A stretch of DNA of 64,000 nucleotides from Aradus depressus (taxonomy: Eukaryota; Arthropoda; Insecta; Hemiptera; Aradidae): the NCBI GenBank assembly GCA_963662175.1, contig OY759226.1:24970446-25034445 (forward strand), read 5' to 3'. The position numbers were made by a program, and so were the translations under genes. Below, in pieces: positions 37,476 through 45,865 of the stretch (position 1 is its first letter; each line of letters opens with the position of its first letter). Below the pieces are notes generated by a model. It was not told the origin of the DNA. It did not search any database and worked only from the letters and a program-made list of their open reading frames with translations.

Positions 37476-37606
37476 CTGAAATACATACAATCAAATTATA
37501 TATATATATATGATGTGGACATAACAGGACATTCTTATACCAACTACATTTTTACAGACCACATCCCCATTTCAAAATCATTTCACACAGACATTTCTGG
37601 GTTGCT

Positions 37607-37840
37607 TAATTATTATGACGCTTGCCCGGGCTTCAACTATGAGGTCATATCACCTACTACCAAAACGCTCTTTCTTCACTCTGGTGGACATGAGCCCGAC
37701 TCTACAGTGGGAGTACTAAATTTTGCCTGCCAAGGTTTATTCAACTAGAGTAGGGGTCTTTAATGAGTACCTGACATCGTACAGGTTCGGGACCATCGCT
37801 TAACGGCATTATGCTCAAGGTTATTTTACCTCCCAGATCA
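37607..37840 (-). mobile_element. SINE copy, partial
   Basis: Reverse-orientation SINE body from TATTATGACGCTTGCCCGGG through CTACTACCA, GGACATGAGCCCGACTCTAC, GAGTACCTGACATCGTACAG to TTTTACCTCCCAGAT. The tRNA-like head is missing. It lies in the intron between the exons at 37299-37475 and 45537-45728. Confidence 0.75.
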
Positions 37841-38132
37841 CATATACATAGAAAGAAGAAGAAAGAAAAGAAGTCCATCAGTCCAGCTCTCGTTCCGTAT
37901 ACATCCTACTTGGTGCGCTCCGTCTCAAGTATTTATTTCCATTTTTTATCTAATTATTTCCCCCAGTGTTCAGTTAATTTACTCCTGTTGATTTAATTTC
38001 TTGTGTGAAATCCCTTTATTTTAATTTTCATTATCTCCCTCGCCTACGTATTTCTTATCTCTATATTTTTAATTTTTTTTCTCTCTCTCTCTCTTTTTTC
38101 TCTTGTCCCCTTGTTTTTTTTTCCCCCTCAAA

Positions 38133-39070
38133 ATGGGCAAATGTGCAAAGTGTAGTTTGACCGTACCCCGCGACGCCTCTGGCATTGAATGCCATGTATG
38201 CTCGAGAATTTTTCATGGGTCCTGTGCTGGTCTAAAGGACTCAGATTTGCAGTATCTAAAGTCCCAGAAGAAATCGTGGAGCTGCCCCCAATGTTTGGCG
38301 TCCAAAAAAGCGGTGCCAACCGACGAGCGACCTGCTACCCCCCAGAAAGCACGCTCCGAGGACTCCCTTCTCAAGGAGCTGCTTGTCAGAGTGACCCAGA
38401 TGCAGGATGAGCAGAGGGACCTCATTAGGTGACCGCCAATGGGGAGGCCATCGCCGAGGTTGAGAGGAGACTCGGGTCCATAGAGGGTCAGTTTGCCGCA
38501 CTGGACGAAAAATATGAGGCGCTGGAGAGGACCAACCTGGCGCTGGGCTCAAGGGTGACCGACCTCGAGACCAGGCTCAACAAGGTGGATCAAGACAGCC
38601 GAAGGAACATCCTGGAGATCAGGGGGATCCCGGTGAAGCCAGGTGAGTCACCAGTGAGCCTAGTGGTCAGTGTTGGACGCGGACTCGGGCTCAAATTGGC
38701 GCCCGAAGACGTAGACTACTCTTTTAGACAACGGGTCCGACCAACGACGGAAGACCCTCCCTAGCCTCCTGCCGTCATAGTGCGGTACGTGCGACAGTCC
38801 GTCCGGGACGAGGTGCTACGCTTGAAGAAAATCAAGCGGGACTTTGGTACGCGGCATCTTGGCTGGACGGACAACACCAACCATACAATTTATATTAATG
38901 AGTCTCTGACCCTTTATAACAAAAAACTGTACGCCGAGGCCAGGAAACTTAAAAGGGAAGGTAAGGTGAAGTTTGTTTGGGTGAATGGAGGCAACGTCCT
39001 CGTGAGGAAGGATGTAGGACTCCCAGTTGTTTTGATCACTAAGCCTCCCGACTTGCATCAGTTTATTTAG
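38133..39070 (+). pseudogene. LINE ORF1-type protein (PHD finger, coiled coil, FP-like C-terminal domain), broken
   Basis: ATG at 38133 opens a C4HC3-type PHD finger (CAKCSLTVP, GIECHVCSRIFHGSC, SWSCPQC). This frame ends at 38432. The protein continues one frame over from about 38429 with a coiled coil (ERRLGSIEGQFAALDEKYEA), then the sequence ILEIRGIPVK and a C-terminal domain like that of baculovirus FP/insect LINE ORF1 proteins (LKKIKRDFGTRH, YINESLTLYNKKLYAEARKL). An in-frame TAG stop lies at 38762-38764. About 310 residues in all, damaged by one frameshift and one stop. No endonuclease/RT follows, so it is a half-LINE or 3'-deleted copy of a Jockey/CR1-like element. Confidence 0.75.
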
Positions 39071-40142
39071 TTATTATTTTCATGTTCACCTCTCTCACTC
39101 CTGCTCCACAACTGAACCCCACCACCTCCCCCCTCCACTCCTTTTCGTTCTCCTATTTACTAATGTTCTCATACGATTCTACGAAAGCTGCCTCCATTCA
39201 CCCAAGCTACGATATCACTCTATCCTGTACAATTTTTCCTGGCCTCCGCCCTTCATTCGGTTTCTGTTTATTCTATATGTTATGTTTTGTTTTATCATAT
39301 CACTATCATAATTTATATTATATTATTATTTTCTGCTGGGATCTGTTCTTTTCTTTTTTTGTCTTCTATATTGTTATTTTTATTCTACTTAATGGATCTC
39401 TACTCTTACCCCCATTCTGATTATTCTCCTTGTTACCTGTCTATATTTACTCATTTCATACTGTTTCTTCTCTTTTCCTTTAATTTTTCCCATTCTATTA
39501 TACTTGTCTTTTCACTTCTGCTTATTATCAATTATTTCTCTGCTTGCACCAATTTTTGGTTTCCCTCTTTTACAAATTTATTTGCATTTATTTCTTAGTT
39601 ATCTCCTATAAGTTCTCTTTGATTACTGTTCTCATCTTTATTGTTTACTTTTATTTATTGTTTACTACTATTATTATTCTATTTGTTACTCTGTCCAGTG
39701 ACTGTCATGTTTTTATTCTTAGGGGACCTCGGTCCCAGAATAAAATGTATTTTCATTTCAAATAAAATTTATTTTCATTTCATTTCAAACCATCATAGTA
39801 CTATGCTCCATCGATTTATATTATCAAATTTATTTAACTTTCATAGTTATATAGATTTTCTTTTCACTTATTCTCTTTTATTTATATAGATACTTTTATT
39901 TATTTTTTTCATCATAATGAAGTTGTTAATTTTATGTTTTTTCCTGTTAATCTTTTGTTTGTCTATTTTTTTTATTGTATAGTTTTTCTCCAATGTTGCA
40001 CTAATTTTATTTACCTATCTTTTTATTTCTTTGTACTGATACCATATTTCATTGTTCCTGTTCTTTACTCTATATGTATTTATTCTTAGGGGACCTCGGT
40101 CCCATAATAATAAAATTTCTTTTCATTTTCATTTTCATTTCA
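39071..40142 (+). mobile_element. LINE 3' UTR with two hairpin-bearing 3' ends
   Basis: A T-rich, gene-free stretch follows the ORF1 stop. Near 39721-39735 lies the perfect hairpin GGGGACCTCGGTCCC, followed by AATAAAATG and a (TTTTCATTTCA)n tail. The same hairpin and tail recur at about 40089-40103 (TAGGGGACCTCGGTCCC, AATAAAATTTC, TTTTCATTTTCATTT). Two element ends thus sit ~368 bp apart: either two insertions, one 5'-truncated, or a tail-region duplication. The hairpin plus microsatellite tail is probably the recognition structure for the element's reverse transcriptase. Confidence 0.6.
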
Positions 40143-40145
40143 TAG

Positions 40146-40432
40146 AGTCGACAGTATCTTTTCAATGTAGAAGGAATTCGAAATGAAAATTCAATATTTG
40201 GGCAACTTTTCGGAAACTATTTATTTCCTATTTCAGGGCCTACAGAATACAAACAAACAAATTACTCATTATGGACTAGTTATATCATTGTCCATAAAGA
40301 TTTGTTGTATCCTATAGGCCCTGAAGAAGGAAATAAATAGTTTCCGAAAAGTTGGCCAAGTTTTTAATTTTCATTTACACGACAGAACCTCGAGTTCCTT
40401 CTATATTATATCGAAAGACTTCATCTATTGTG
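40146..40432. mobile_element. Fold-back Penelope-like mini-element
   Basis: The arm GGGCAACTTTTCGGAAACTA (from about 40201) is mirrored by TAGTTTCCGAAAAGTTGGCC (to about 40356). Outer matches (GAAGGAATTCGAA near 40170 and TCGAGTTCCTTC near 40390) extend the inverted repeat, and a ~80-bp unrelated loop lies between. The plus arm carries a hammerhead-like core. No protein is encoded. Confidence 0.55.
40321..40349 (+). ncRNA. Hammerhead-ribozyme-like core
   Basis: Reads CTGAAGA, A, GGAAA-TAAATAG-TTTCC (five perfect pairs), GAAA. The opposite arm (40209-40237, minus) keeps the stem and GAAA but has CTGAAAT in place of CTGAAGA, so it is probably dead. Confidence 0.45.
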
Positions 40433-40445
40433 CAAGTTCTAAATT

Positions 40446-40533
40446 TGGCCTACCTAACTTAGATGTCTTTAACAAATGGATGACATCACACAGGCTCAGG
40501 ACCATCGCTTAATGTCCCATCCGAAGGACAGCG
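40446..40533 (-). mobile_element. SINE fragment
   Basis: A reverse-orientation piece of the SINE: TTGGCCTACC, CATCACACAGGCTCAGGACC, ATCGCTTAATGTCCCATCC, GAAGGACAGCG. Both ends of the element are lost. Confidence 0.65.
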
Positions 40534-40648
40534 TTTTGAACCCGCAATATGTCTTCTATTTAAAAATATTTTACAAACGCAATATAATTAATATTGAGTT
40601 TATAACTTAATTATTAGTTAAATATAATAAGTAATAATATATAAAAAT

Positions 40649-40739
40649 GTTCATCAGAGTGACGAAAGAGCGCTCTGGTAGTAGGCGATATGACCTCGTT
40701 GTTAAAGCCCGGGCATGAGTCATAAAACCTAACCTAACC
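40649..40739 (+). mobile_element. 5'-truncated SINE with CCTAA tail and target duplication
   Basis: The last ~75 bp of the SINE (CGACGAAAGAGC-like segment, TAGTAGGCGATATGACC, AAAGCCCGGGCATGAGTC) end in ATAAAACCTAACCTAACC. Flanking TATAAAAAT occurs at 40640-40648 and again at 40740-40748, a 9-bp target-site duplication. This fixes both ends and shows that the tail, made of the insect telomere-type pentamer CCTAA, was inserted with the element. Confidence 0.75.
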
Positions 40740-41162
40740 TATAAAAATTTTCCACTATCCAAATTAAAAATGTTTTTTTTTTTTTTTTTTGCAAAGTTTT
40801 AGTCAAGTACCTAAATAGTTTTAATCAGGGGCGCGCCCAGGATTTTATTTCGGCGGGGATAATATCTATATATACAGGGTGTCCCAGATCAACGGGCCAT
40901 AATCCAAATAATTCGGAAACGATTAGTGCTAGCAAAATTTTACAAAGAATGAAAGTTGTACGTTTAAACGAGTGGTATGCAGTGGTGTGAAAAAAAAAAA
41001 AATGAGAAGTTTTATGTAATAGGGCTTAAATGGTCAACGGAAGGAAAGGGTTTCCTTTTAAGCCCATTAACAATTAACACAATTTAAAAGATAAATAAAA
41101 CAAACTTATTTTTGAAATATTGTCTATTCCACTAAAGATATATATTCATATATAACTACCGG

Positions 41163-41185
41163 TTTCGGCTTTATACCATCGTCAG
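41163..41185 (-). ncRNA. Hammerhead-ribozyme-like core, left terminal repeat
   Basis: The minus strand reads CTGACGA, T, GGT-ATAAA-GCC, GAAAC: CUGANGA and GAAA boxes around a three-pair stem II, with one unpaired base before the stem. Identical to the plus-strand copy at 43625-43647. Confidence 0.5.
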
Positions 41186-41434
41186 GTCTAGTTATAAACT
41201 AAGTCAGTTTGCAGAGAGCGACCTTTCAAATACATCTCAGGTCAAAGGGTGCTATTAGAACTTGGGAGTCCCCCGGCTGTACCGTTAGCTAACTCATGAA
41301 ATATTTCTTAACAAAACCTAGTTCTAAATTTACATAAAACAATGTCACTAGACTAATACGGGGAAAATAACAAATAAATAAGTACAAATACAAGTAAATA
41401 ATAAAAAGAAGAAAACACCTTACTAGAAAAAGGT

Positions 41435-43294
41435 TTGAAACATTGTTTAAAGAGAAGAACGAACAAGAAAGAATTGGAATGTTTGGCCGCCGAGGCGGAT
41501 GCCATACTCAGCGAGGGTAACAAGATGGAAGCCAAGTCACTGTGCGCGAGAAAAATAAAAAATTTCCGCGACAAAGAGGAGAGGAATGGAACGGAACAGA
41601 AACTCTTGAAGAGACTTAGTGAAAAACTCAAAGAGAATGACATCTTAACAGTGAAAGCGGACAAAGGAAATACGACGGTTCTAATTAAACGTGTGGATTA
41701 CGTCAATAAAGTGGACAGTTTCCTACAAGAGAATGGTTTTTCGAAAATAAGAAAAGACCCAACGCCTCTATTCCAAAAACAAGTCCGAGCAGCTGTGTCA
41801 GAAGTCGCGATAATCACGAAAGGTATGTGGAAACAGAACCTAATAGTAATGAACCCTTCACCCCCCAAATTATCTGGTCTACCCAAAATTCACAAAAATG
41901 ATGCCCCCATTAGACCGGTGGTATCTTACATAAATTCCCCCACATATAAATTATCGAAATTCGTCAATAGAAAATTAAGGCATTTTATCAATTTTTCGCC
42001 ACCTTTCACCGTTATCAATTCATTAGATCTCGTCAATAAGATTAGAGATGTAAAGGTACCTCACGGAGCCAAGTTAATATCATTAGACGTCTCTAACCTC
42101 TTTACGAATGTCCCCGTAACCGAATGTCTAGAGTTAGTTAGGGGCCTAATAAACAACTCAAATAGGTCCATTTTTGAAAAAATAGAACTTTGTAACCTTT
42201 TAGAACCGTGCGTAGAACAAAATTATTTCATCTTCAATAGTGAATTATATAAACAGAAAGAGGGGCTAGCGATGGGGTCCAGCCTGTCTCCCCTGTTAGC
42301 TGATATATTTATGGATAGAATTGAGAGGGAAATTCTAGAGAAGTCTCCATTTATCAGTAATATCATGTTTTGGAAGCGGTACGTGGACGATATTTTGATT
42401 CTTTTTAACGGAACAGAACGACAAATTAACTTATTTTTTGACTTTGTCAACAAAGTCCATAACAAAATAAAATTCACGTTGGAAATAGGAGGTCAAACCA
42501 TAAATTTTCTGGACTTGGAGATCAAAATTAATAACAAGAAATTCGAATTTAGCATTCACAGAAAACCGACTACAACAGACACGGTAATACACCCATCTTC
42601 TAACTGTCCTTCCAGTTACAAATACGCGGCCTTTTATTCCATGTTCCACAGAGCCTACTCAATTCCAATGACCCAACAATCAAAAGATAAAGAACTTAAG
42701 ATTATTAAGGAAATAGCCAAAAACAATAGCTACCCACAAAAAACAATAAATAAAATTGAAAAGAAGGTCAAAAATCATAATTTTAGGAACAAACTGACCA
42801 AATTAGAAACACAAAATAAAGTTTATAATAAATGGGTCAGCTTAACTTACCACGGAAAAATTTCAGAAAAAATAGGTAAAGAGTTGAAAAAAGAAGGTTT
42901 CAATATCGGGTTTAAAACTATCAATCCCATAAGCCAGTGCCTAGAGAGAGGTAGGGACAGAACAGATATTGAAAATAGAAGCGGAGTTTATAGTCTAGAG
43001 TGTGCGACGTGCAGTCAATTATACATTGGACAGACAGGACGTCGTTTTAGGGAAAGAATTAAAGAACACACGGCCGAAATAAAGAACCGAGGAAACCGTT
43101 CTACATTCGCGACCCACATAATTGACAATAGCCACACTTTCGACCCATCTACAGGCATCAAATATCTCCATTATTGCCCAAAAAGCAGGCTACTTAATAG
43201 CTTAGAACAATTAGAAATAAATAAAGCTAACAAAAGGAACATTTGTATGAATGACCAAATTTATTTCAACTATTCCCCTTTGTTAACACCCTAA
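41435..43294 (+). CDS. Penelope-like reverse transcriptase with GIY-YIG endonuclease
   Basis: 619 codons without interruption. The N-terminal third is lysine-rich and ends in KADKGNTTVLIKRVDY, typical of Penelope proteins. The RT domain follows: GLPKIHKNDAPIRPVVSYIN, then the first catalytic Asp in LISLDVSNLFTNVP, then KEGLAMGSSLSPLLADIFM, then YVDDILILF with the DD pair, then INFLDLEI. The C terminus has a GIY-YIG nuclease (GVYSLECATCSQLYIGQTGR, RERIKEHTAEI), which nicks target DNA to prime reverse transcription. A CCHH-like cysteine pair sits inside the GIY-YIG start. Length and domain order match endonuclease-bearing Penelope-like elements. The chosen ATG is the first in frame after the left terminal repeat; a slightly earlier non-ATG start cannot be excluded. 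Confidence 0.92.
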   Translation: MKHCLKRRTNKKELECLAAEADAILSEGNKMEAKSLCARKIKNFRDKEERNGTEQKLLKRLSEKLKENDILTVKADKGNTTVLIKRVDYVNKVDSFLQENGFSKIRKDPTPLFQKQVRAAVSEVAIITKGMWKQNLIVMNPSPPKLSGLPKIHKNDAPIRPVVSYINSPTYKLSKFVNRKLRHFINFSPPFTVINSLDLVNKIRDVKVPHGAKLISLDVSNLFTNVPVTECLELVRGLINNSNRSIFEKIELCNLLEPCVEQNYFIFNSELYKQKEGLAMGSSLSPLLADIFMDRIEREILEKSPFISNIMFWKRYVDDILILFNGTERQINLFFDFVNKVHNKIKFTLEIGGQTINFLDLEIKINNKKFEFSIHRKPTTTDTVIHPSSNCPSSYKYAAFYSMFHRAYSIPMTQQSKDKELKIIKEIAKNNSYPQKTINKIEKKVKNHNFRNKLTKLETQNKVYNKWVSLTYHGKISEKIGKELKKEGFNIGFKTINPISQCLERGRDRTDIENRSGVYSLECATCSQLYIGQTGRRFRERIKEHTAEIKNRGNRSTFATHIIDNSHTFDPSTGIKYLHYCPKSRLLNSLEQLEINKANKRNICMNDQIYFNYSPLLTP

Positions 43295-43624
43295 ACCAGT
43301 TCTGTTTCCACATATATGTTTGTATTATCTGTTATTAATATTTGGTTTCAAGTTATCTAAATCTTAACATTATTATTAATTTTATTTCTATTTTTTATTT
43401 ATTTTTATTATTTACTTGTATTTGTACTTATTTATTTGTTATTTTTCCATGTATTAGTCTAGTGACATTGTTTTATGTAAATTTAGAACTAGGTTTTGTT
43501 AAGAAATATTTCATGAGTTAGCTAACGGTACAGCCGGGGGACTCCCAAGTTCTAATAGCACCCTTTGACCTGAGATGTATTTGAAGGGTCGCTCTCTGCA
43601 AACTGACTTAGTTCATAACTAGAC

Positions 43625-43647
43625 CTGACGATGGTATAAAGCCGAAA
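43625..43647 (+). ncRNA. Hammerhead-ribozyme-like core, right terminal repeat
   Basis: Same core as 41163-41185 on the sense strand of the element, about 330 bp after the stop codon. Transcripts that read through the 3' repeat would carry it in the active orientation. Confidence 0.5.
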
Positions 43648-44073
43648 CCGGTAGTTATATATGAATATATATCTTTAGTGGAATAGACAATATTTCAAAA
43701 ATAAGTTTGTTTTATTTATTTATTACAAGTTTCCACAATATGTCCGCGTTTCTCAACTTAGAAGTTGACAATTTAAAAGTACTTAAAAAGTTGGGAAGAA
43801 CCCCGTAAAAGAAATCTTTGTACCTGTAAAACTACCTGAGATATATTGGTTCAAAATCTGACCTCAGTGTTTGACGTGTTAAACCTTTGAAAAGAGTGAG
43901 TATTGTAACTGAAGTTAAGAATGGTTCTTAATGTTTTTTTTTTTTCACACCACTGCATACCACTCGTTGAGACGTACAACTTTCATTCTTTGTAAAATTT
44001 TGCTAGCACTAATCGTTTCCGAATTATTTGGATTGTGGCCCGTTTATCTGGGACACCCTGTATATATATATAT

Positions 44074-44322
44074 TCTAGCTTTTGATTGTGCAAGCTTGTT
44101 TAAAACTGTTTCAGGGTCTAGATGAATGTCTCTGTGTATTGACATCAGCATGACATCACCATTCAATCTGTCTTGGCTAATACTATTCCTGATATTGTTT
44201 TTCATACATCTAAGGGTTGAAAAAGTCCGTTCACTTGTTGCTACAAAAACTGGAAGTGTAGCTCCAATTTTCAAAAACCTGTGAATTGTTGGGAAAATGT
44301 TCTTGTCACATTGTTTTAGGCT
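44074..44322 (-). pseudogene. hAT transposase C-terminal dimerisation region, truncated
   Basis: The minus strand reads NIFPTIHRFLKIGATLPV, FVATSERTFSTLRCMKNNIR, ISQDRLNGDVMLMSIHRDI, the conserved C-terminal pattern of hAT transposases and of ZMYM1-like host relatives. It ends where the TIR element interrupts at about 44062. The rest of the transposase is absent. It belongs to the hAT remnant 40826-44517. Confidence 0.75.
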
Positions 44323-44662
44323 TGAAATAAAATATTTTCGAACTGATTTCTCTGCCCAAGGTCAAGCTTCACCAGGATCCGCACGACCTCTAATAGGAAA
44401 ATGTTTTATGTCACTAAATTATTCCATGCAAGTAAAACTAGTTTTATTATTTAAAAAAGTACAATTTTTTGTTAAATTTATCCCCCCCCCCCCCCCCCCC
44501 CCCCAGGTACACCCTTGGATTTAATAGTTCCCAGGATAGACAGACGTCAAACATTGGTATTTAACATTTTTGCAGAGAGATTGTGAAACACTTAATAAAT
44601 TATAAAGAAAACACGAATGTTTTTTTTCTATTTTACAAGATATATAAAATATATGGGAGTAC

Positions 44663-44734
44663 TTTCGGTATTGCTACCATCTTCAGCCACGAATATTTGT
44701 TAAGTCGTGGCTGAAGATGGTAGCAATACCGAAA
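44663..44734. ncRNA. Back-to-back pair of hammerhead-like cores
   Basis: Minus-strand core at 44663-44686 and plus-strand core at 44711-44734, both CTGAAGA, T, GGTA-GCAA-TACC, GAAAG. They are separated by only 24 bases that form their own hairpin. The sequence is identical to the core at 32369-32392. Confidence 0.45.
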
Positions 44735-44735
44735 G

Positions 44736-45339
44736 CAGCCCCGCCGGAACGGTTGGGCGGGAAGGGCGATCGCCTAGGGCGCCTCGATGTTAGGGGCACA
44801 AGACCTTGATTGAAAGAATTGAAAAAAAAACTAATACTTGCGACTTATTCACGAACTTGTGGATTGCGTTACGCATACTTTTAACGATTCCATTATCAGT
44901 AGCCAGTTGCGAAAAGAGTTTTAGCAAATTGAAATTAATAAAAACATATTTAAGATCAACTATGACACAAGAAAGACTCCATGCTCTGCTGTTCTTGTAA
45001 TAGAAAACGAACTGGCCAACAACATAAATTTCAAGGATGTAAGTAATTGAAGAATTTGCTAATGCTAAAGCCCGAAAAATACAATTGAATTTTTCCAAAA
45101 ATTGATACACTTTGATGTCTTTCATTCATTTTTTCAGATATATTATGATAATATATGTTGTTTTTATAATTTTTTTATATATAGTATATATAATTTTTTT
45201 TTTTTTTTTATAATAAATTAAACATAAAAACATTTTTTTATGAAGTTTTATTTTTTACTTATTGAAATTGTCTCTCCTTACAAGAGGGCGCAAGGTAGAT
45301 TTTCGTCTAGGGCACTGATAATATGTTGCGGCGGGGCTG
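44736..45339 (+). mobile_element. Short hAT element with degraded transposase end
   Basis: Ends CAGCCCCGCCG (44736) and CGGCGGGGCTG (45339) are exact inverted repeats. Target duplication ACCGAAAG (44728-44735) against ACCAAAAG (45340-45347), 7 of 8. The plus strand at 44815-45000 encodes ILLTIPLSVASCEKSFSKLK and STMTQERLHALL, the hAT dimerisation region, followed by stops and a frameshift. 604 bp, non-autonomous. Confidence 0.85.
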
Positions 45340-45536
45340 ACCAAAAGTACTCCAATATATTTTATATATATTGTGAAATAGACAATATAAAAAACATTCG
45401 TGTTTTCTTTATAATTGTTTACTGGAATAACGCTTACGGTCTTCGATCTACAGAATGGCATAAGTTCCAGAAGTGATCTTCTTCGAAATGGATACCTCAA
45501 AGATGAAATTTTAAGTTACATACTAGATACACTTAC

Positions 45537-45728
45537 GTTCACAGGTGATGTCTGGACCGAACCAGGAAGCCGCATTGTCCATGGCCAGACATTTGGCCTT
45601 TGGAAATCCATTGGTCACATAACCTACATTGCACTGATACTGCAGTGTGGTGTCCAGAGGGAACGTTGTCTGTTCTGGAAGTGCATTGTGTCGTGCATGG
45701 TCCAACTCTGGGGGGGTCTTGCAGTACA
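45537..45728 (-). CDS. CCP/Sushi-domain exon of a WAP-CCP secreted protein gene
   Basis: 192-bp exon with acceptor ATATATTTCAG|TGTACTGC and donor GAAC|GTAAGTGTA, phases 1-1. It encodes one canonical four-cysteine CCP module: YCKTPPELDHARHN, TTLQYQCNVGYVTNGF, KAKCLAMDNAASWFGP, DITCER. It splices in frame from 48509-48688 upstream and into 37299-37475 downstream. The ~8-kb intron to the next exon holds the LINE, SINEs, hAT and Penelope-like insertions. Confidence 0.87.
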
Positions 45729-45865
45729 CTGAAATATATTATTTTACAGTTAGTTTGTATGACTCATAACGCCTACTACCGACTCTACAGTGTGTGTGTT
45801 TGTGGACACGATAACTCCCGATAGATAGTATCGACATAAAATTTCATATGTTCTATAAGGGAACA

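Larger units (their letters stand above)
41092..43720 (+). mobile_element. Penelope-like element, apparently complete, with inverted terminal repeats
   Basis: A single intact RT/GIY-YIG gene (41435-43294) is framed by nearly identical inverted repeats of about 315 bp, 41092-41408 and 43402-43720. Matching segments include AACAAACTTATTTTTGAAAT, CTACCGGTTTCGGCTTTATA and GAACTTGGGAGTCCCCCGGC against their complements. Each repeat carries a hammerhead-like core. Intact coding and few differences between the repeats point to recent activity. It sits inside another transposon in an intron of the minus-strand CCP gene. Confidence 0.85.
40875..44060. mobile_element. DNA transposon/MITE with ~128-bp TIRs, interrupted by a Penelope-like element
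   Basis: The left arm CAGGGTGTCCCAGATCAACG (40875 to about 41002) is mirrored by the right arm ending TTATCTGGGACACCCTG at 44060. TA flanks lie on both sides. The interior, without the Penelope-like insertion, is about 300 bp (41003-41091 and 43721-43932) and non-coding. The ACAGGGTGTCCC terminus with TA flanks suggests a Tc1/mariner-type or similar MITE; the superfamily is not certain. Confidence 0.7.
40826..44517. mobile_element. hAT remnant, host of two nested insertions
   Basis: The left tip CAGGGGCGCGCCCAGGATTT (40826 on) pairs with the right tip ending GGTACACCCTTG at 44517, whose complement is CAAGGGTGTACCTGGGGG. Flanks GTTTTAAT (40818-40825) and GATTTAAT (44518-44525) agree at 7 of 8 positions, the 8-bp duplication expected of hAT. 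Only about 500 bp belong to the hAT itself (40826-40872 and 44063-44517). The rest is a TIR element containing a Penelope-like element. The right part encodes a hAT C-terminal domain. Confidence 0.65.
44588..45418. mobile_element. Palindromic Penelope-like fragment interrupted by a hAT element
   Basis: The left arm (AAAGAAAACACGAATG, ATATGGGAGTACTTTCGG, TATTGCTACCATCTTCAGCC) is mirrored by a right arm made of 44699-44735 plus 45340-45418 (GGCTGAAGATGGTAGCAATA, CATTCGTGTTTTCTTTAT). The centre is a small hairpin, CCACGA...TCGTGG (44687-44710). The two arms are Penelope-like terminal repeats of the 32290-32783 family placed back to back, with no protein between them. Confidence 0.65.

Noticed and set aside
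39082..39889. Several T-rich plus frames that look like membrane proteins
   Set aside because: Hydrophobic only because the LINE 3' UTR is T-rich; no start context or family.
40728..40741. Telomere remnant (CCTAA)n
   Set aside because: Only about three pentamers, inside a SINE tail bounded by a target duplication.
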